Origin: UBA8346 sp050260935
GTDB lineage: Bacteria > Bacillota > UBA4882 > UBA8346
DNA: 64,000 bases
Assembly (NCBI GenBank): GCA_050260935.1
Contig: JBLNCU010000087.1
Coordinates: 13,177 to 77,176 of the forward strand
Direction: 5' to 3'
Below the pieces are notes generated by a model. That model had not been told where the DNA came from. It did not search any database and saw only the letters and a list, made by a program, of their open reading frames with translations. Shown piece by piece: positions 25,821-35,500 of this stretch (positions within the stretch are counted from its first letter, which is position 1; the number at the start of each line of letters is the position of its first letter). Position numbers and translations under genes: made by a program.

Positions 25821-26243
25821 TTATTTATCCAATTCGGCGATTACCGCATCCGTTAAATCAACCTGGCTGTAGATAAAAATCTGGGAACTGGATACTGCTT
25901 TAACTCCTTTGGCTTTAGCTACTTTTGCGGTAGCCTTCCTAATACTATCTGTAAAAATCTTGTTCTTGTCGGCTTGGTATTTTTGAAACTCGGCGTTAAT
26001 TTGACTTTTTTCCGCATCGGTCTTGGCGGTTTGCAATTTGACCGATAACTCTTTCCCTTTGGCTTGTAACTCTTTATTCATCCCTTGAACAAAAGTGCTT
26101 TCCTTATTGATCCTCTCGGTATCAAGGGTGCCGATTCGAAAAGTGAAGGCGTTAAAAGCCCAAATTAAACAGGCAGCCAATATGATGAAACCAATTAAAA
26201 CTGCCCCCGGAATCAGCAAATTCTTCTGATTTTGACTCGCCAT
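25821..26243 (-). CDS. Skp/OmpH-like periplasmic chaperone, membrane-anchored, 140 residues
   Basis: An N-terminal hydrophobic helix (LLIPGAVLIGFIILAACLIWAF) without a clear cleavage site probably anchors it in the inner membrane. Then the OmpH start pattern FRIGTLDTERINKES and a charged coiled coil (QAKGKELSVKLQTAKTDAEK, then EFQKYQADKNK) follow, ending in a hydrophobic strand region VSSSQIFIYSQVDLTDAVI typical of Skp. Skp-type proteins hold unfolded outer-membrane proteins. It is one of three such genes in a row; GGAGG precedes its ATG. Confidence 0.8.
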   Translation of the reverse strand: MASQNQKNLLIPGAVLIGFIILAACLIWAFNAFTFRIGTLDTERINKESTFVQGMNKELQAKGKELSVKLQTAKTDAEKSQINAEFQKYQADKNKIFTDSIRKATAKVAKAKGVKAVSSSQIFIYSQVDLTDAVIAELDK

Positions 26244-26291
26244 TAAAAAATTCCTCCAAAAATATTTTTATATTCATGATCTTCATAGTCA

Positions 26292-27173
26292 TCATTTTTT
26301 ATACTGTTTCTCCGACTGGGCCCGCCGGACTTTAATGGCCTTCGCAAATTCGGCGGCTTGTTTAGCCTGCCATTCATCAAAGCCGCGTTTCTGGCTGGCC
26401 TGGTAAGCGGCTAAATCTTGCTCCAATTGAATTTGAAGTTCAGTTTGGATATTCTTCAGCTCAATATCAGCTTGATCCCGGCGTTGTTTTTCGTATAACG
26501 CCAATTCCCGCTGGAGGGCATCCTTTTTCCGGGCGCCTTCCCGGTTGATTCCGTCCCGGATTTGAGCGATCCTCGCTTCCAACTTATTCTTTTCAACGGC
26601 TTTCCCGGAAGAGTTGTTGAAGTCCAAAACCGCCAACCGTAGTTCCAAATTGACCAGCTCTTCTTGATGAGCCTGTTCCAAATCATGGTAACAATTTTTG
26701 ATCAGCTCTTTGGTCTCAATTGATTTTTGTTGCAGGTCCCGGTTCAAGCTTGCGGTGACTGCTTGTGATTTTTTCCGGTACTCCTCATTCAACTCATTCC
26801 GGCGTTTCCGCGAATATTCATCAAACGCCCGCTTAATTTCCGCCAGCTTAAAACCTTCCGCGGCCTTCGAAATTCGTTCAATTTCAACGATTTGGCGCTC
26901 AAATTCCCGGCGGATATAATCTTCTTCCCCCAGATCCCCTTTATTGCCGGAAATGTCCAGTTTAAGGATATTATCCTGCAAGCGCCGGATTTTTTTTGGT
27001 ATTGTTTGAAAACCGGCCCAATTTGGCCTAGTTGGCAGAGCGAAAACGGCGATCTTCTTTGACTGGTGTTGCCTCCGGTAAAACCCAAAGACAATTGCCG
27101 CCAGAAAGACTAATACCAGCAACGTAACGAGTAAAACCAATAACCGTCTTTTTGGGGAATAACCACCGCTCAT
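26292..27173 (-). CDS. Membrane-anchored long coiled-coil protein between two Skp-like genes
   Basis: A short basic N-terminus and one membrane helix (LLVLLVTLLVLVFLAAIVFG) precede about 230 residues of highly charged helix with long alternation of Glu, Lys, Arg and Gln (ELNEEYRKKSQAVTASLNRD, then ELKNIQTELQIQLEQDLAAY). It ends with a basic tail. Its start overlaps the preceding Skp-like gene as ATGA. The size is double that of Skp and the end lacks the Skp core strand, so it is either an elongated Skp relative or a separate periplasm-spanning coiled coil. I do not recognise a named family. Confidence 0.7.
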   Translation of the reverse strand: MSGGYSPKRRLLVLLVTLLVLVFLAAIVFGFYRRQHQSKKIAVFALPTRPNWAGFQTIPKKIRRLQDNILKLDISGNKGDLGEEDYIRREFERQIVEIERISKAAEGFKLAEIKRAFDEYSRKRRNELNEEYRKKSQAVTASLNRDLQQKSIETKELIKNCYHDLEQAHQEELVNLELRLAVLDFNNSSGKAVEKNKLEARIAQIRDGINREGARKKDALQRELALYEKQRRDQADIELKNIQTELQIQLEQDLAAYQASQKRGFDEWQAKQAAEFAKAIKVRRAQSEKQYKK

Positions 27174-27769
27174 TTTTTATCAGTTTTTTTGTCTTTACCT
27201 GTTTTAGCGGCCTCTTCATTCTTTTTAGCCTTGTCAATCACGGCTTGGGTGATATCGATCCCTCCAAAATAACGGGCGCTTTTATCCAACACCATGGTCA
27301 GTTTTTTCTCCCCCGCTACTTCGGCAATAATTTTATTCACATTATCCATAGCGGCGTTCTTCTGGTCATTGATATATTTTTCGATCTCCGAACCTTTTTG
27401 CTGCAACAAGCCGGATAACTCATCGGTCTTCTTTTTAACATCATCTTGGTAACGTTTGTCGATGGCGGCTTGCTCATCGGTGTTTTTACCGGCCTTGTCG
27501 GCGGTGGCTTTTTTCTCAAGTTCCTTGGCGGCGGTTTGCTGTTGTTGATATAAATAGCCGCGATAATAATTGAATTCGGCTTGTTTATCCTTGATGGTCT
27601 CCTTTAATTTTAAAAAGTCGGGCAGTTCATTCTGCAAGCGCTCCATATCAACGTAACCAATTGTCGAATCGCTCTTTGAAGCCGCCCCCGCCAGGCTGCT
27701 GGCTAACGCTACCACCGCCAGGACGGCAATACCTAAAACAAAATACCTTTCAAAGCCCCGAAATTTCAT
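27170..27769 (-). CDS. Skp/OmpH-like periplasmic chaperone, 199 residues
   Basis: A signal peptide or anchor (YFVLGIAVLAVVALASSLAGAAS) is followed by the OmpH opening STIGYVDMERLQNELPDFLK, a long coiled coil (EFNYYRGYLYQQQQTAAKEL to KRYQDDVKKKTDELSGLLQQ) and the family end VAGEKKLTMVLDKSARYFGG followed by DITQAVIDKAKK. This is the most canonical Skp of the three and sits closest to BamA, the usual position of skp. The tail is very lysine-rich. Confidence 0.87.
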   Translation of the reverse strand: MKFRGFERYFVLGIAVLAVVALASSLAGAASKSDSTIGYVDMERLQNELPDFLKLKETIKDKQAEFNYYRGYLYQQQQTAAKELEKKATADKAGKNTDEQAAIDKRYQDDVKKKTDELSGLLQQKGSEIEKYINDQKNAAMDNVNKIIAEVAGEKKLTMVLDKSARYFGGIDITQAVIDKAKKNEEAAKTGKDKKTDKK

Positions 27770-27811
27770 TAATTTTTCGCTCCTTTTCCAACAATTATTA
27801 CCGATATTAAA

Positions 27812-29101
27812 CTAAAAGTGAAACATTAGTTGCAGGCCAAAGTTGTCGTCATAATCCACCAGTTCGAGATTGGTATGATTATTTAAGAAAATACCGATAC
27901 TGCCTTCATTCGGGCTCTGGTCAATCCCCAACTTTAAGTCGAGGTAATCGCCGCGCTCAAATTGATAATGCAACCAGGCCTGTTTGTAGCCGTGTTCAAA
28001 TTCATACTCCAGACCGCCGGTAAAGTTGTCTTCAATGGGGATACCTAGCCCCGCTTTCCAGTAACCGCTCGGATTAGTGCCCCAAAAATACCTGGTATAC
28101 AATTCAAAATCTGAGGTCCGGTAACCGAGATAGGCCTGAATATTGCCGAAATTTCTTTCATTGCTTATGAAATATCTCCCTTCCAATTTTGCCTGAAAGT
28201 AATTGGAAGCGACCGTTAACCTCACTTGCGTAGTCTTTCCGGGGATTAGCCCCAGTTTAACCCGGAGGCCAAATCTTTGGATCGCGGGGTATTCATTTAA
28301 ATAATTGGTTAAGTATCCCTCCAATTGCGGTTGATAGTGGATCAAAAACTCCACTGGAATTCCTTTCAGAATATCGGCTTTCTCTTGATAACCACCGGTG
28401 TTTAATTTGACCAGCCAAGCCGGAAAATCAGCCGAGACGTAATCCAGATTTACGTTAGAGACAACCGGTTCTTCCGGGATTAAGGTCAGGTTAATCTCGG
28501 TGGTGGTTCCCGCCTGTATGGAAAAACGGCTGTTGAAACCAGGGAAATCCTTTTCCAGCAAATAATTGACTACCAGATTGAAGATCCCTTCCGACCAAGA
28601 AACTGCAGCCACCGGCAGCCCGTCAAAGACTTGGTTTAATTTCTCTTCCACCTTTAGACTGATCTCTTTGGTTAAACTGTCAATCTCGGGATTGACATTA
28701 TGAACATTTAAATTAACCCGGACGGCTGAAATTAGTGGCGGTATCGGGGTTAGCCGGATAATAATTTTGGTGTGCTCACCCGGAAATAAATCCACCGCCT
28801 CCAAACGGAAACCTGCCAATACTTTAGAAAAAACATTAAAGATTGCGGCTTCAACCGTTTTCTTGTTGGTTTGCAACAAGGCGACCGGCTGCGAAAGTAA
28901 AATTTTCTCGCCAACCCGGGCAATGCTAAACTCGATCCGCTCCTGTAAACCTTCATAAATTTTATCGGAGGTATCCAACTGGACTTCTACAAAATTCACT
29001 TTTTCCTCTTTATTGGCTACTGCGTAAACCGGCCGCCAATTTAACAATAAGCAGAAAACCAATAAAAAAGGTATCAACAGCTTAGGCCGGTTTCTCACCA
29101 T
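27812..29101 (-). CDS. Unrecognised outer-membrane barrel protein with three N-terminal repeats
   Basis: After a signal peptide (LLIPFLLVFCLLLNWRPVYA) the protein shows three similar modules of roughly 90-110 residues. Each ends in a phrase like FPGEHTKIIIRLTPIPP, QAGTTTEINLTLIPEEPVVS or IPGKTTQVRLTVASNYF. About 120 residues of amphipathic strands follow (FELYTRYFWG, GGLEYEFEHGYKQAWLHYQF) and the C-terminus is FGLQLMFHF, the aromatic end expected of a substrate of BamA. So it is probably an outer-membrane barrel with a three-module periplasmic part. It lies between bamA and the Skp-like genes. The start may be ATG (29101) or GTG three bases later; GGGGTG lies just upstream. Confidence 0.75.
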   Translation of the reverse strand: MVRNRPKLLIPFLLVFCLLLNWRPVYAVANKEEKVNFVEVQLDTSDKIYEGLQERIEFSIARVGEKILLSQPVALLQTNKKTVEAAIFNVFSKVLAGFRLEAVDLFPGEHTKIIIRLTPIPPLISAVRVNLNVHNVNPEIDSLTKEISLKVEEKLNQVFDGLPVAAVSWSEGIFNLVVNYLLEKDFPGFNSRFSIQAGTTTEINLTLIPEEPVVSNVNLDYVSADFPAWLVKLNTGGYQEKADILKGIPVEFLIHYQPQLEGYLTNYLNEYPAIQRFGLRVKLGLIPGKTTQVRLTVASNYFQAKLEGRYFISNERNFGNIQAYLGYRTSDFELYTRYFWGTNPSGYWKAGLGIPIEDNFTGGLEYEFEHGYKQAWLHYQFERGDYLDLKLGIDQSPNEGSIGIFLNNHTNLELVDYDDNFGLQLMFHF

Positions 29102-29187
29102 ATCACCCCAATTGGTCAACTGCGAACAGTGTATTGCTTAAAAAAGGTCACAGTTCTTATAAAAAACCATAGGAATGGAAATTGAAG

Positions 29188-30996
29188 CTAGAAGATTTCT
29201 CCTAAGCTGAAGACCAGCCTGGCATCGCCATCGACATTCCAAGCTTGATCAAGCCGGATAACGCCTAAAAACGGAATATTGTAGCGCAAACCGACGCCAT
29301 AGTCCGATTTTATATTATGAGCGCCGGCGTTGGTCATTTGCCCGATATCGTAAAAAAGGACAAACTCCAAATTTTTATTGGACGGCATCCGGTAACGAAG
29401 TTCGGTATTGGATAATAAATATTCGTTCCCGATCAACTGCTCTCCGTGATTATCGGCGTAGCGCCGGTCGTCATAACCCCGGAGCCTAAACATTCCACCC
29501 AAGTATAAAGCGTCGTAATCGGGATAGTTCCCCATGATTTCACTGCCCTGGAGGCGGGTCCCGAAAACCAGGTTGGGAGTGAAGGCGTGAAACCAGCGGC
29601 CATCCGCCGTCACTTTATAATAATCGAAGGTCCCGCCCAAATACCGGCCGGCCCAGGTGTTATCAAGCGATAACCGGTAACCGCCATCCACAAAGTTCCG
29701 ATCCTGGTAGCTTAATTTATTCTGGACCAATCCCAGGCCCACCGAGTTGTCCCAAAATTCCAACGGATTCTTGGGATTATCAATTGTTAATGAAGGATTA
29801 GTGTCTTGATCGGTCCCGTCCTTCCAGAAAGATTTTACCGTGTTCTTTTCAAAGTTCAGGCTCAAGTTGCCGTTAATATCCTTCAAAAGCTCCCGGCCCA
29901 AAGTTAAAGAGAGTCCGGTCCGTAACAAGTTCATGTTATACAAGTCAGTCGGACTATGGTCGGTATAATTGTCAGGGTACCAGCTGTTCATTCTGGAAGT
30001 AATACTGCTTTCCGCATTCCACATTGACAAGCCGAAGGAGGTGTGGTTGTTATCGAGCCAAGGTTCCTGGAAAGAGAATTGCAAGTTCCGGCTGGACCCG
30101 CTGATATTTAAATCCAAGGACATACTCTGGCCCATCCCCATTAAATTGGCCTCGGAATAACCTAACAAACCTCCAAACTCCTGGGTTGTTTCCGAATAGG
30201 AAAAACCAAATGAAAAACTGCCGGTCTGAGCTTCTTTTGCCTCAAGTATCAGATCCAATGAGTTGGGAGTCTCGCTTTGTTCGAACCGCATGTCCAATCC
30301 GTCGAATAACCGCAGCCGCATTAAGGTTAAATATTCATCCTTCAGCAGATTGGTATCGATAATGTCTCCTTCTTTAATGGAAAGCTCCCGGCGGACTACG
30401 ATCTCCTTGGTCTTTACCAAACCGAGAATTTTAATCTTTCCCAGCCGCAACTCAGTCAATTCCAAATTTACAATGCCATCGGAAGAAATTCCCAGGTTAC
30501 CCCCTGCTTTGGGTTGAACATAGAAGCCTTTTTTCTCTTGACAGAACTTTAAAGCCTTGGAGAGGTCCTCTTTAAAGGTGACGGTATTGAATATTTCGCC
30601 CGGTTTTTGGGTAAAGAAAGACTGTAGTTCTTCCGGTTTGATTTTAGTCAGCCCCGAGATCCGCAGTTCCTGAAAGAGCGGGTTTTCCACCACTTCAAAA
30701 ATTACTTTTACTCCATCCAGCATTTTTTCGGTACTGACACGGACATCCGAGAAATAGCCTAACGACATAATCGCCTGCATATCAAGCTGGACCATCCTGG
30801 GATCCATCGGCTCGCCGATTTTGGTGTTGGAGATGACACCCAGAATTTTTTCACTAGGAACATGAGGGTTACCCTGAACTTCGAATGTCATCACCGTGGG
30901 GTTAGTCTCGGCCATCGCCGGTATTACAAAAGCCATCCCCAAACATAAAATGAGCATTACTACGATCAGGGCACGGGTTCGGCCAAATAATTTCAA
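29188..30996 (-). CDS. bamA: Outer-membrane protein assembly factor BamA (Omp85)
   Basis: The 602-residue protein has a signal peptide (about 1-29, ending AMAET) and three POTRA domains (about 33-265; for example VMTFEVQGNPHVPSEKILG and LGKIKILGLVKTKEIVVRRE). The 16-stranded barrel carries the conserved loop-6 motif, here FRLRGYDDRR (VRGF/Y family). It ends in LVFSLGEIF with a terminal Phe. Proteobacterial BamA has five POTRAs; three is usual in two-membrane Firmicutes. The start is TTG after AAAGGGGGAT. It opens the run bamA, barrel protein, three Skp-like genes, lpxD. Confidence 0.95.
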   Translation of the reverse strand: MKLFGRTRALIVVMLILCLGMAFVIPAMAETNPTVMTFEVQGNPHVPSEKILGVISNTKIGEPMDPRMVQLDMQAIMSLGYFSDVRVSTEKMLDGVKVIFEVVENPLFQELRISGLTKIKPEELQSFFTQKPGEIFNTVTFKEDLSKALKFCQEKKGFYVQPKAGGNLGISSDGIVNLELTELRLGKIKILGLVKTKEIVVRRELSIKEGDIIDTNLLKDEYLTLMRLRLFDGLDMRFEQSETPNSLDLILEAKEAQTGSFSFGFSYSETTQEFGGLLGYSEANLMGMGQSMSLDLNISGSSRNLQFSFQEPWLDNNHTSFGLSMWNAESSITSRMNSWYPDNYTDHSPTDLYNMNLLRTGLSLTLGRELLKDINGNLSLNFEKNTVKSFWKDGTDQDTNPSLTIDNPKNPLEFWDNSVGLGLVQNKLSYQDRNFVDGGYRLSLDNTWAGRYLGGTFDYYKVTADGRWFHAFTPNLVFGTRLQGSEIMGNYPDYDALYLGGMFRLRGYDDRRYADNHGEQLIGNEYLLSNTELRYRMPSNKNLEFVLFYDIGQMTNAGAHNIKSDYGVGLRYNIPFLGVIRLDQAWNVDGDARLVFSLGEIF

Positions 30997-31019
30997 AAAA
31001 TATCCCCCTTTGACATGAA

Positions 31020-31658
31020 TTACTTGCCATTCCGCAAACTGTGCGAAGCTTCTTTCGTCAAAGCTTCCTCATCAATGGACAACTGGAAAACCGGCTTCAC
31101 CATAACCTTCTTCGGGACGGTTTCTTGGCCGCCGCGCCCGGTTGTTGAGTTTGATTCGGTATTAACTGGTTTGGCGGCAACGACCGGGGCGGTCGCTGTG
31201 GAATTATCAACTTGAGTAAGTCCGGTTTGCGAAGCGCCGGTTTGTTCCGGCGCCGTCGGATTTAAAGCCAGTTGCTTTTGGAAATCGGATTTTCCGGTCT
31301 TGACAGCTAATTCATTCCGACTCTCAACCGTTTGCGCCACGGATTTTTCCGCCGGGGGAAACCGCAAAAATCTTCCACCGGCTCTTGCCCCTAATACCAA
31401 CCCGGTTATTAAAATCAACGAAGCGGCTACCGGAAGTAAATACTTTAATCTATTAACCGGAACCGGTTTCCGACTATTCTTAGAAACGAATTGACGATGA
31501 CTTAGTTCCCAAGCATTTTTAACTTCCGCTTGGGCCAGGTTTAAAATAAGTCCGCCGCGAGCCGGATTAGCCTTACTATATTCGTCTTTTGCCTTATCAA
31601 GCCAACTTTTGGCCTCTTCAATGCGTTCAATTAACTTTGCGGAATCAAAATTTTCCAT
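31020..31658 (-). CDS. Single-pass membrane protein next to a sigma factor (candidate anti-sigma factor)
   Basis: The protein has a helical cytoplasmic N-terminus of about 75 residues (FDSAKLIERIEEAKSWLDKA), one membrane helix at about 73-92 (YLLPVAASLILITGLVLGAR) and an extracytoplasmic part of about 115 residues that is low in complexity (Thr, Ala, Pro, Gly rich) with a short ordered end FQLSIDEEALTKEASH. This N-in single-pass layout directly after a sigma-factor gene is the usual form of membrane anti-sigma factors. No known anti-sigma domain motif (such as the zinc HxxxCxxC) is visible, so the role is inference. Confidence 0.6.
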   Translation of the reverse strand: MENFDSAKLIERIEEAKSWLDKAKDEYSKANPARGGLILNLAQAEVKNAWELSHRQFVSKNSRKPVPVNRLKYLLPVAASLILITGLVLGARAGGRFLRFPPAEKSVAQTVESRNELAVKTGKSDFQKQLALNPTAPEQTGASQTGLTQVDNSTATAPVVAAKPVNTESNSTTGRGGQETVPKKVMVKPVFQLSIDEEALTKEASHSLRNGK

Positions 31659-31804
31659 GCTGATTCCCTGCCTTTCACCAAACCTTTAACAATAATATCC
31701 GGTTTGCGGCCGACTTTTTGTACAACTTTTTACCGTTAATTTTAGTGATCTGCTTCGGAATTCACCCGGTTTTTTAAAGTTATCAGCCGAAACCGGCCTC
31801 ATGC

Positions 31805-32449
31805 TTAACCGTTCGCTTTGATCTCCGACCGCAGCTTGGAAAGCATTCCTCTTAAGCGCTGCAAGGCCTTTTTTTGTAATTTATAGAAATAAGACAGGCT
31901 GATGTTCATCTCTTTAGCGGAGAGCAAAGGTTCTTTATCTAAAAGATATAAATCATAGATTACTTTTTGTTCCTTGGGATTCAACCGGGAAATTGCCTGA
32001 TTGACTTGTTGATTAATAACCCTGTAAGTCACCTCGTCTTCAATATTTACCTGTTCATCGGCGACTTTGGCAATCAAACTTTCAAATTCATCCTCGTAGA
32101 TGGCCAATTCCAAAGATTCTTGGTTGGAACGTTGCCGTTTTAAAAAATCAATCATTCGCCCCCTAATCCGGTATTGAGCAAAAGTGCTGAATTTGACGGC
32201 ATGTTTCAGATCAAAACTCTCCACCGCCTCGATCAGCCCTACCGTCCCTTCTTGAATCAAGTCGAAGAATAAATCCTCGCGGCCGGTTATACGGGAGGCA
32301 ATCTTAAAGACCAACGGTTGATAAGACTCAATGAGCCTCTGCCGGGCTTCACGGGACTTATCCAATTTAAACCGTTTCCATAATAATACCTCTTCCGCTG
32401 GAAGCAGTAATTGAACCTTGGACAATTCCTCTAAATACTGCTGAATCAA
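31805..32449 (-). CDS. Sigma-70 family RNA polymerase sigma factor (regions 1.2, 2 and 4)
   Basis: The 214-residue protein shows a region-1.2-like start (LLPAEEVLLWKRFKLDKSRE), region 2 with the core-binding and -10 parts LFFDLIQEGTVGLIEAVESF and KFSTFAQYRIRGRMIDFLKR, and a region 4 helix-turn-helix (ISRLNPKEQKVIYDLYLL, then SLSYFYKLQKKALQRLRG). Region 3 appears absent. It resembles alternative sigma factors rather than SigA. The start is TTG behind AAGGTGG. It lies between tamB and the single-pass protein, heading the outer-membrane assembly block, so it may control envelope genes. No sporulation sigma signature is clear to me. Confidence 0.85.
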   Translation of the reverse strand: MIQQYLEELSKVQLLLPAEEVLLWKRFKLDKSREARQRLIESYQPLVFKIASRITGREDLFFDLIQEGTVGLIEAVESFDLKHAVKFSTFAQYRIRGRMIDFLKRQRSNQESLELAIYEDEFESLIAKVADEQVNIEDEVTYRVINQQVNQAISRLNPKEQKVIYDLYLLDKEPLLSAKEMNISLSYFYKLQKKALQRLRGMLSKLRSEIKANG

Positions 32450-32491
32450 GCGGCCACCTTCCCGGGAGAATCTTAGGTAAACTTGTTAAGT

Positions 32492-32505
32492 AATTTCGCG
32501 AAATT
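32492..32505. promoter_or_regulatory. Perfect 14-base palindrome upstream of the sigma factor gene
   Basis: AATTTCGCGAAATT lies 43 bases before the sigma-factor start, in the short gap after tamB. Position and symmetry suggest an operator, but it could also be part of a promoter. Confidence 0.4.
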
Positions 32506-32565
32506 TTCCCGGTATCCTCTAAAAAATACCCTAAGTTATATAGGAAAAGTTGGTATCTATTTTCC

Positions 32566-35500
32566 TTAAAAGCCAAAGCGGTAGATGAGACGCCAATCCG
32601 TCCCATCCAACACCGAGTATTTCCCTCCCAGGGATAAGCGGGGCGTCAACTGATAATCCAACCCCCAAATGTCTTTCGCTTCTTTGAGGACTGAGCGGCT
32701 GTAGGTCAAGAATAGATCCTTGGTTAAATAATCCCCTAGATTGATACGGACATCATTTTGCTGATAATTTGGTTCCAGATATATATAGTCCAAATATAAG
32801 GCATTACTGACTTCGGAGAAAACATCCCCAAATATGGAATCGGTCACAAAACCCAAATTCCCGGTAACCACGCCATCCACTGTCATTGGCTTATCCCCTT
32901 TCAAATCGGACCAATTCAATAAGGCGTACAATTCCGATGGCGGCAAATACGGCTGGGAAGAGAGATTGATGGCCAGCTCGCTACCATCGCCAAGCTGCCC
33001 TTTAATACTCAAAATAACCTCGGCTTTCCGGGTTTTTAATCTGGAATCAATGTCGATATAAGGATAGTAACCTTGGGAATACTTAAAAACCGCCTGGCCT
33101 CTTTTGACAATAAACACCTGGCCGTAAAGGGTTACCACCCCTGTTTTGGCTCTGGCTTCCCCCTGGATTCGCGGACTGGTTAAATCCCCCTGAACCTGAA
33201 TAGAACCGCCTAGAGGCAAATCGGCAATACCGGCTTGGCGATAACGAACGTTGTCCTTGGTTTTAATGTTTACATCAAGCTCCGGTTGGAAGGCGAAGGA
33301 AGCTTTTTTCCGGGTTTGGCCGGCGCCGCCAATACTGATTTTACTGTTATAGATAGCGATTTCTCCTGTAAGCGAAGGCTTGGGTAATTTACCATTTAAA
33401 GCGAGATTGACATCCCCATACCCGTCAAAAAAGTAGTTTTTATAATAAAGGCGGGAACCGCTCAAATTTAAGGCCAATCCTTGAAGCCTATACCCTTCAA
33501 AATCAACATTCCCGGTTATATTAAACTTACCTTTTCCGTAGCCCCCTTTCATCCTGATTATCGATGCCGTTCCGCCGTTAAAATCCACTGTGGCTTGAAA
33601 GTTATCAATTAAAGATGGGAAACCGGCAATGCTTCCCTTGACATTGTTACATTCAAGGGAGCCAAAAATCTCGGGTTTATTGACAGCCCCCCGGAACGAA
33701 AGGCTTCCATTTACCGAGCCATCGGTGACCGAAACCGCCGGAAAGAGTAGACTAAACCAAACGGCTGGCAAATTTTGGGCCTGAAAATCCAAGCTGAAAT
33801 CGGGGCTATTTTTAAGATCCTCTGTTGAAAGGTTAAACCAGTTAAACAACTTTGGAGGCCAAGGAAGAAAGCCTTTTATCGCCAGGGAGCCGCCTTTCCT
33901 ATATAAAGAGCCATCAGTAACCGTCAAGCCATAATTTAAAAAATTCCCGCTGGCTCGTAAGTCTCCTAACTGTTCTTGAGCGGCCTGCAAATTGTTTATC
34001 TCAATCCGGTAATCTCCGGAAACGCCTGTTTTTGACCACTCCAATAAGGCGTAGGAATTAACAACTCCCCCGATTTTATACGGGGATTTCAAAAAAGGTT
34101 CCAAAGCCTGGCAAGGAAAATCCTGGATACCGATTTCCACCCTTAAGAACTGTCCGTTCTCCCAAACTCCATCCGCTAATAAAGTTCCAGTGCCTTGAGT
34201 TAATAAAACCCTTTTTAATAAAACCCGGTTGTCGGAGTATGACAAATTGAACTCCCCCGCCACCGGTAATCCATTTATCATTCCCTGCAGCAAATTTCCG
34301 GTTACGGTTAAATCCGGATTGGCGGGTTTCCCCTTGATCGTCACTAAACCGGAGAGTATCCCGTCAATTTCCATCCCGGAATTGGCTTTGCCCGTGATTT
34401 CCAATACCTTCTTCAGGCTTAAGGAACTCACTGCCGCCCCCAAGTCGAGCCGGACCGGGTCCATCATGATCTTTCCATTGACAGTGACTGTACTTTCCGC
34501 TTGCTTCATTTGAGCTTCATTAACAACCAGAGCCCGGGGATCCCAGGTAACTTTGGCCTTTAAATCTCGATAATTAAAAGCTCCGTAGCTAAGATCCCGG
34601 CCGGTAATGTTAGCCGTTAAAACGGGAGTACTAAAATCCCCAGTTAACCTGCCATCCAAATCAACAACCCCGTTAACTGTTTTTCCGCCGCACTCCAGAC
34701 CGATCCTCCCCAAGTTTATGGACGTTCCTTTAATATTTAAATCAAACTTTTCTCCGCTGATTTTGCCGGCGATCGCAATCCGGGAATCGGCCGCGGTTAA
34801 GGTGCAATCGGAAAATGCCAAGTCGTTTAAATCTCCATCGATCTTGATGTTCCCTTTTTCCAGGTGAATGGGGCCAAAAACCGGATTAGTCAGGGATATC
34901 TGACCGTGAATCAACGGATTGACCGCTAATCCGTTTAACTCTAAGTTGATGGCGGCATATCCATCCAAGGCCAGTGCAGGACTAACAGAGAGCCATTTTT
35001 TTAAACCGCTTAATTTTATGTTATCACTGGTGACACTTAAGGCGACTAACGGTTGGGAGCTTAAATCAACTTTGCCTTTTAATAGATAATCTCCCGAATC
35101 AGTAAGAACTTGAAGTTGAGAAATTTCCAGGCCTCGCTCTTTATAATCAATGACGCCGCTAATGGTTCCGATGGATTTCGACGCCCAGGAAACCTTGGAA
35201 AATGTCCCGTCAATCCTTCCGATAAACTCCTCCGGGGGGCCTTCTATAGAAAGGCTGCCGTTAAAAATACCATCCAGAGGATATTGGTTATGATTGGGCA
35301 ACAACCGGTTAACGGGGACGTTCTCACCATCGATACCGGCCAAAACCCGGGTCGCGTCATAGGAGAGATGGCCATAAACCGCTCCATCGCCTATTTTGGC
35401 CTGAATCGAATCGATACTCAAGTTTCCATCAACCCAACTAAAAACCCCGTTTAACTCATCAATCGAGGCATCCCGGTACGACAGTCGTTCTCCTTTAAAA

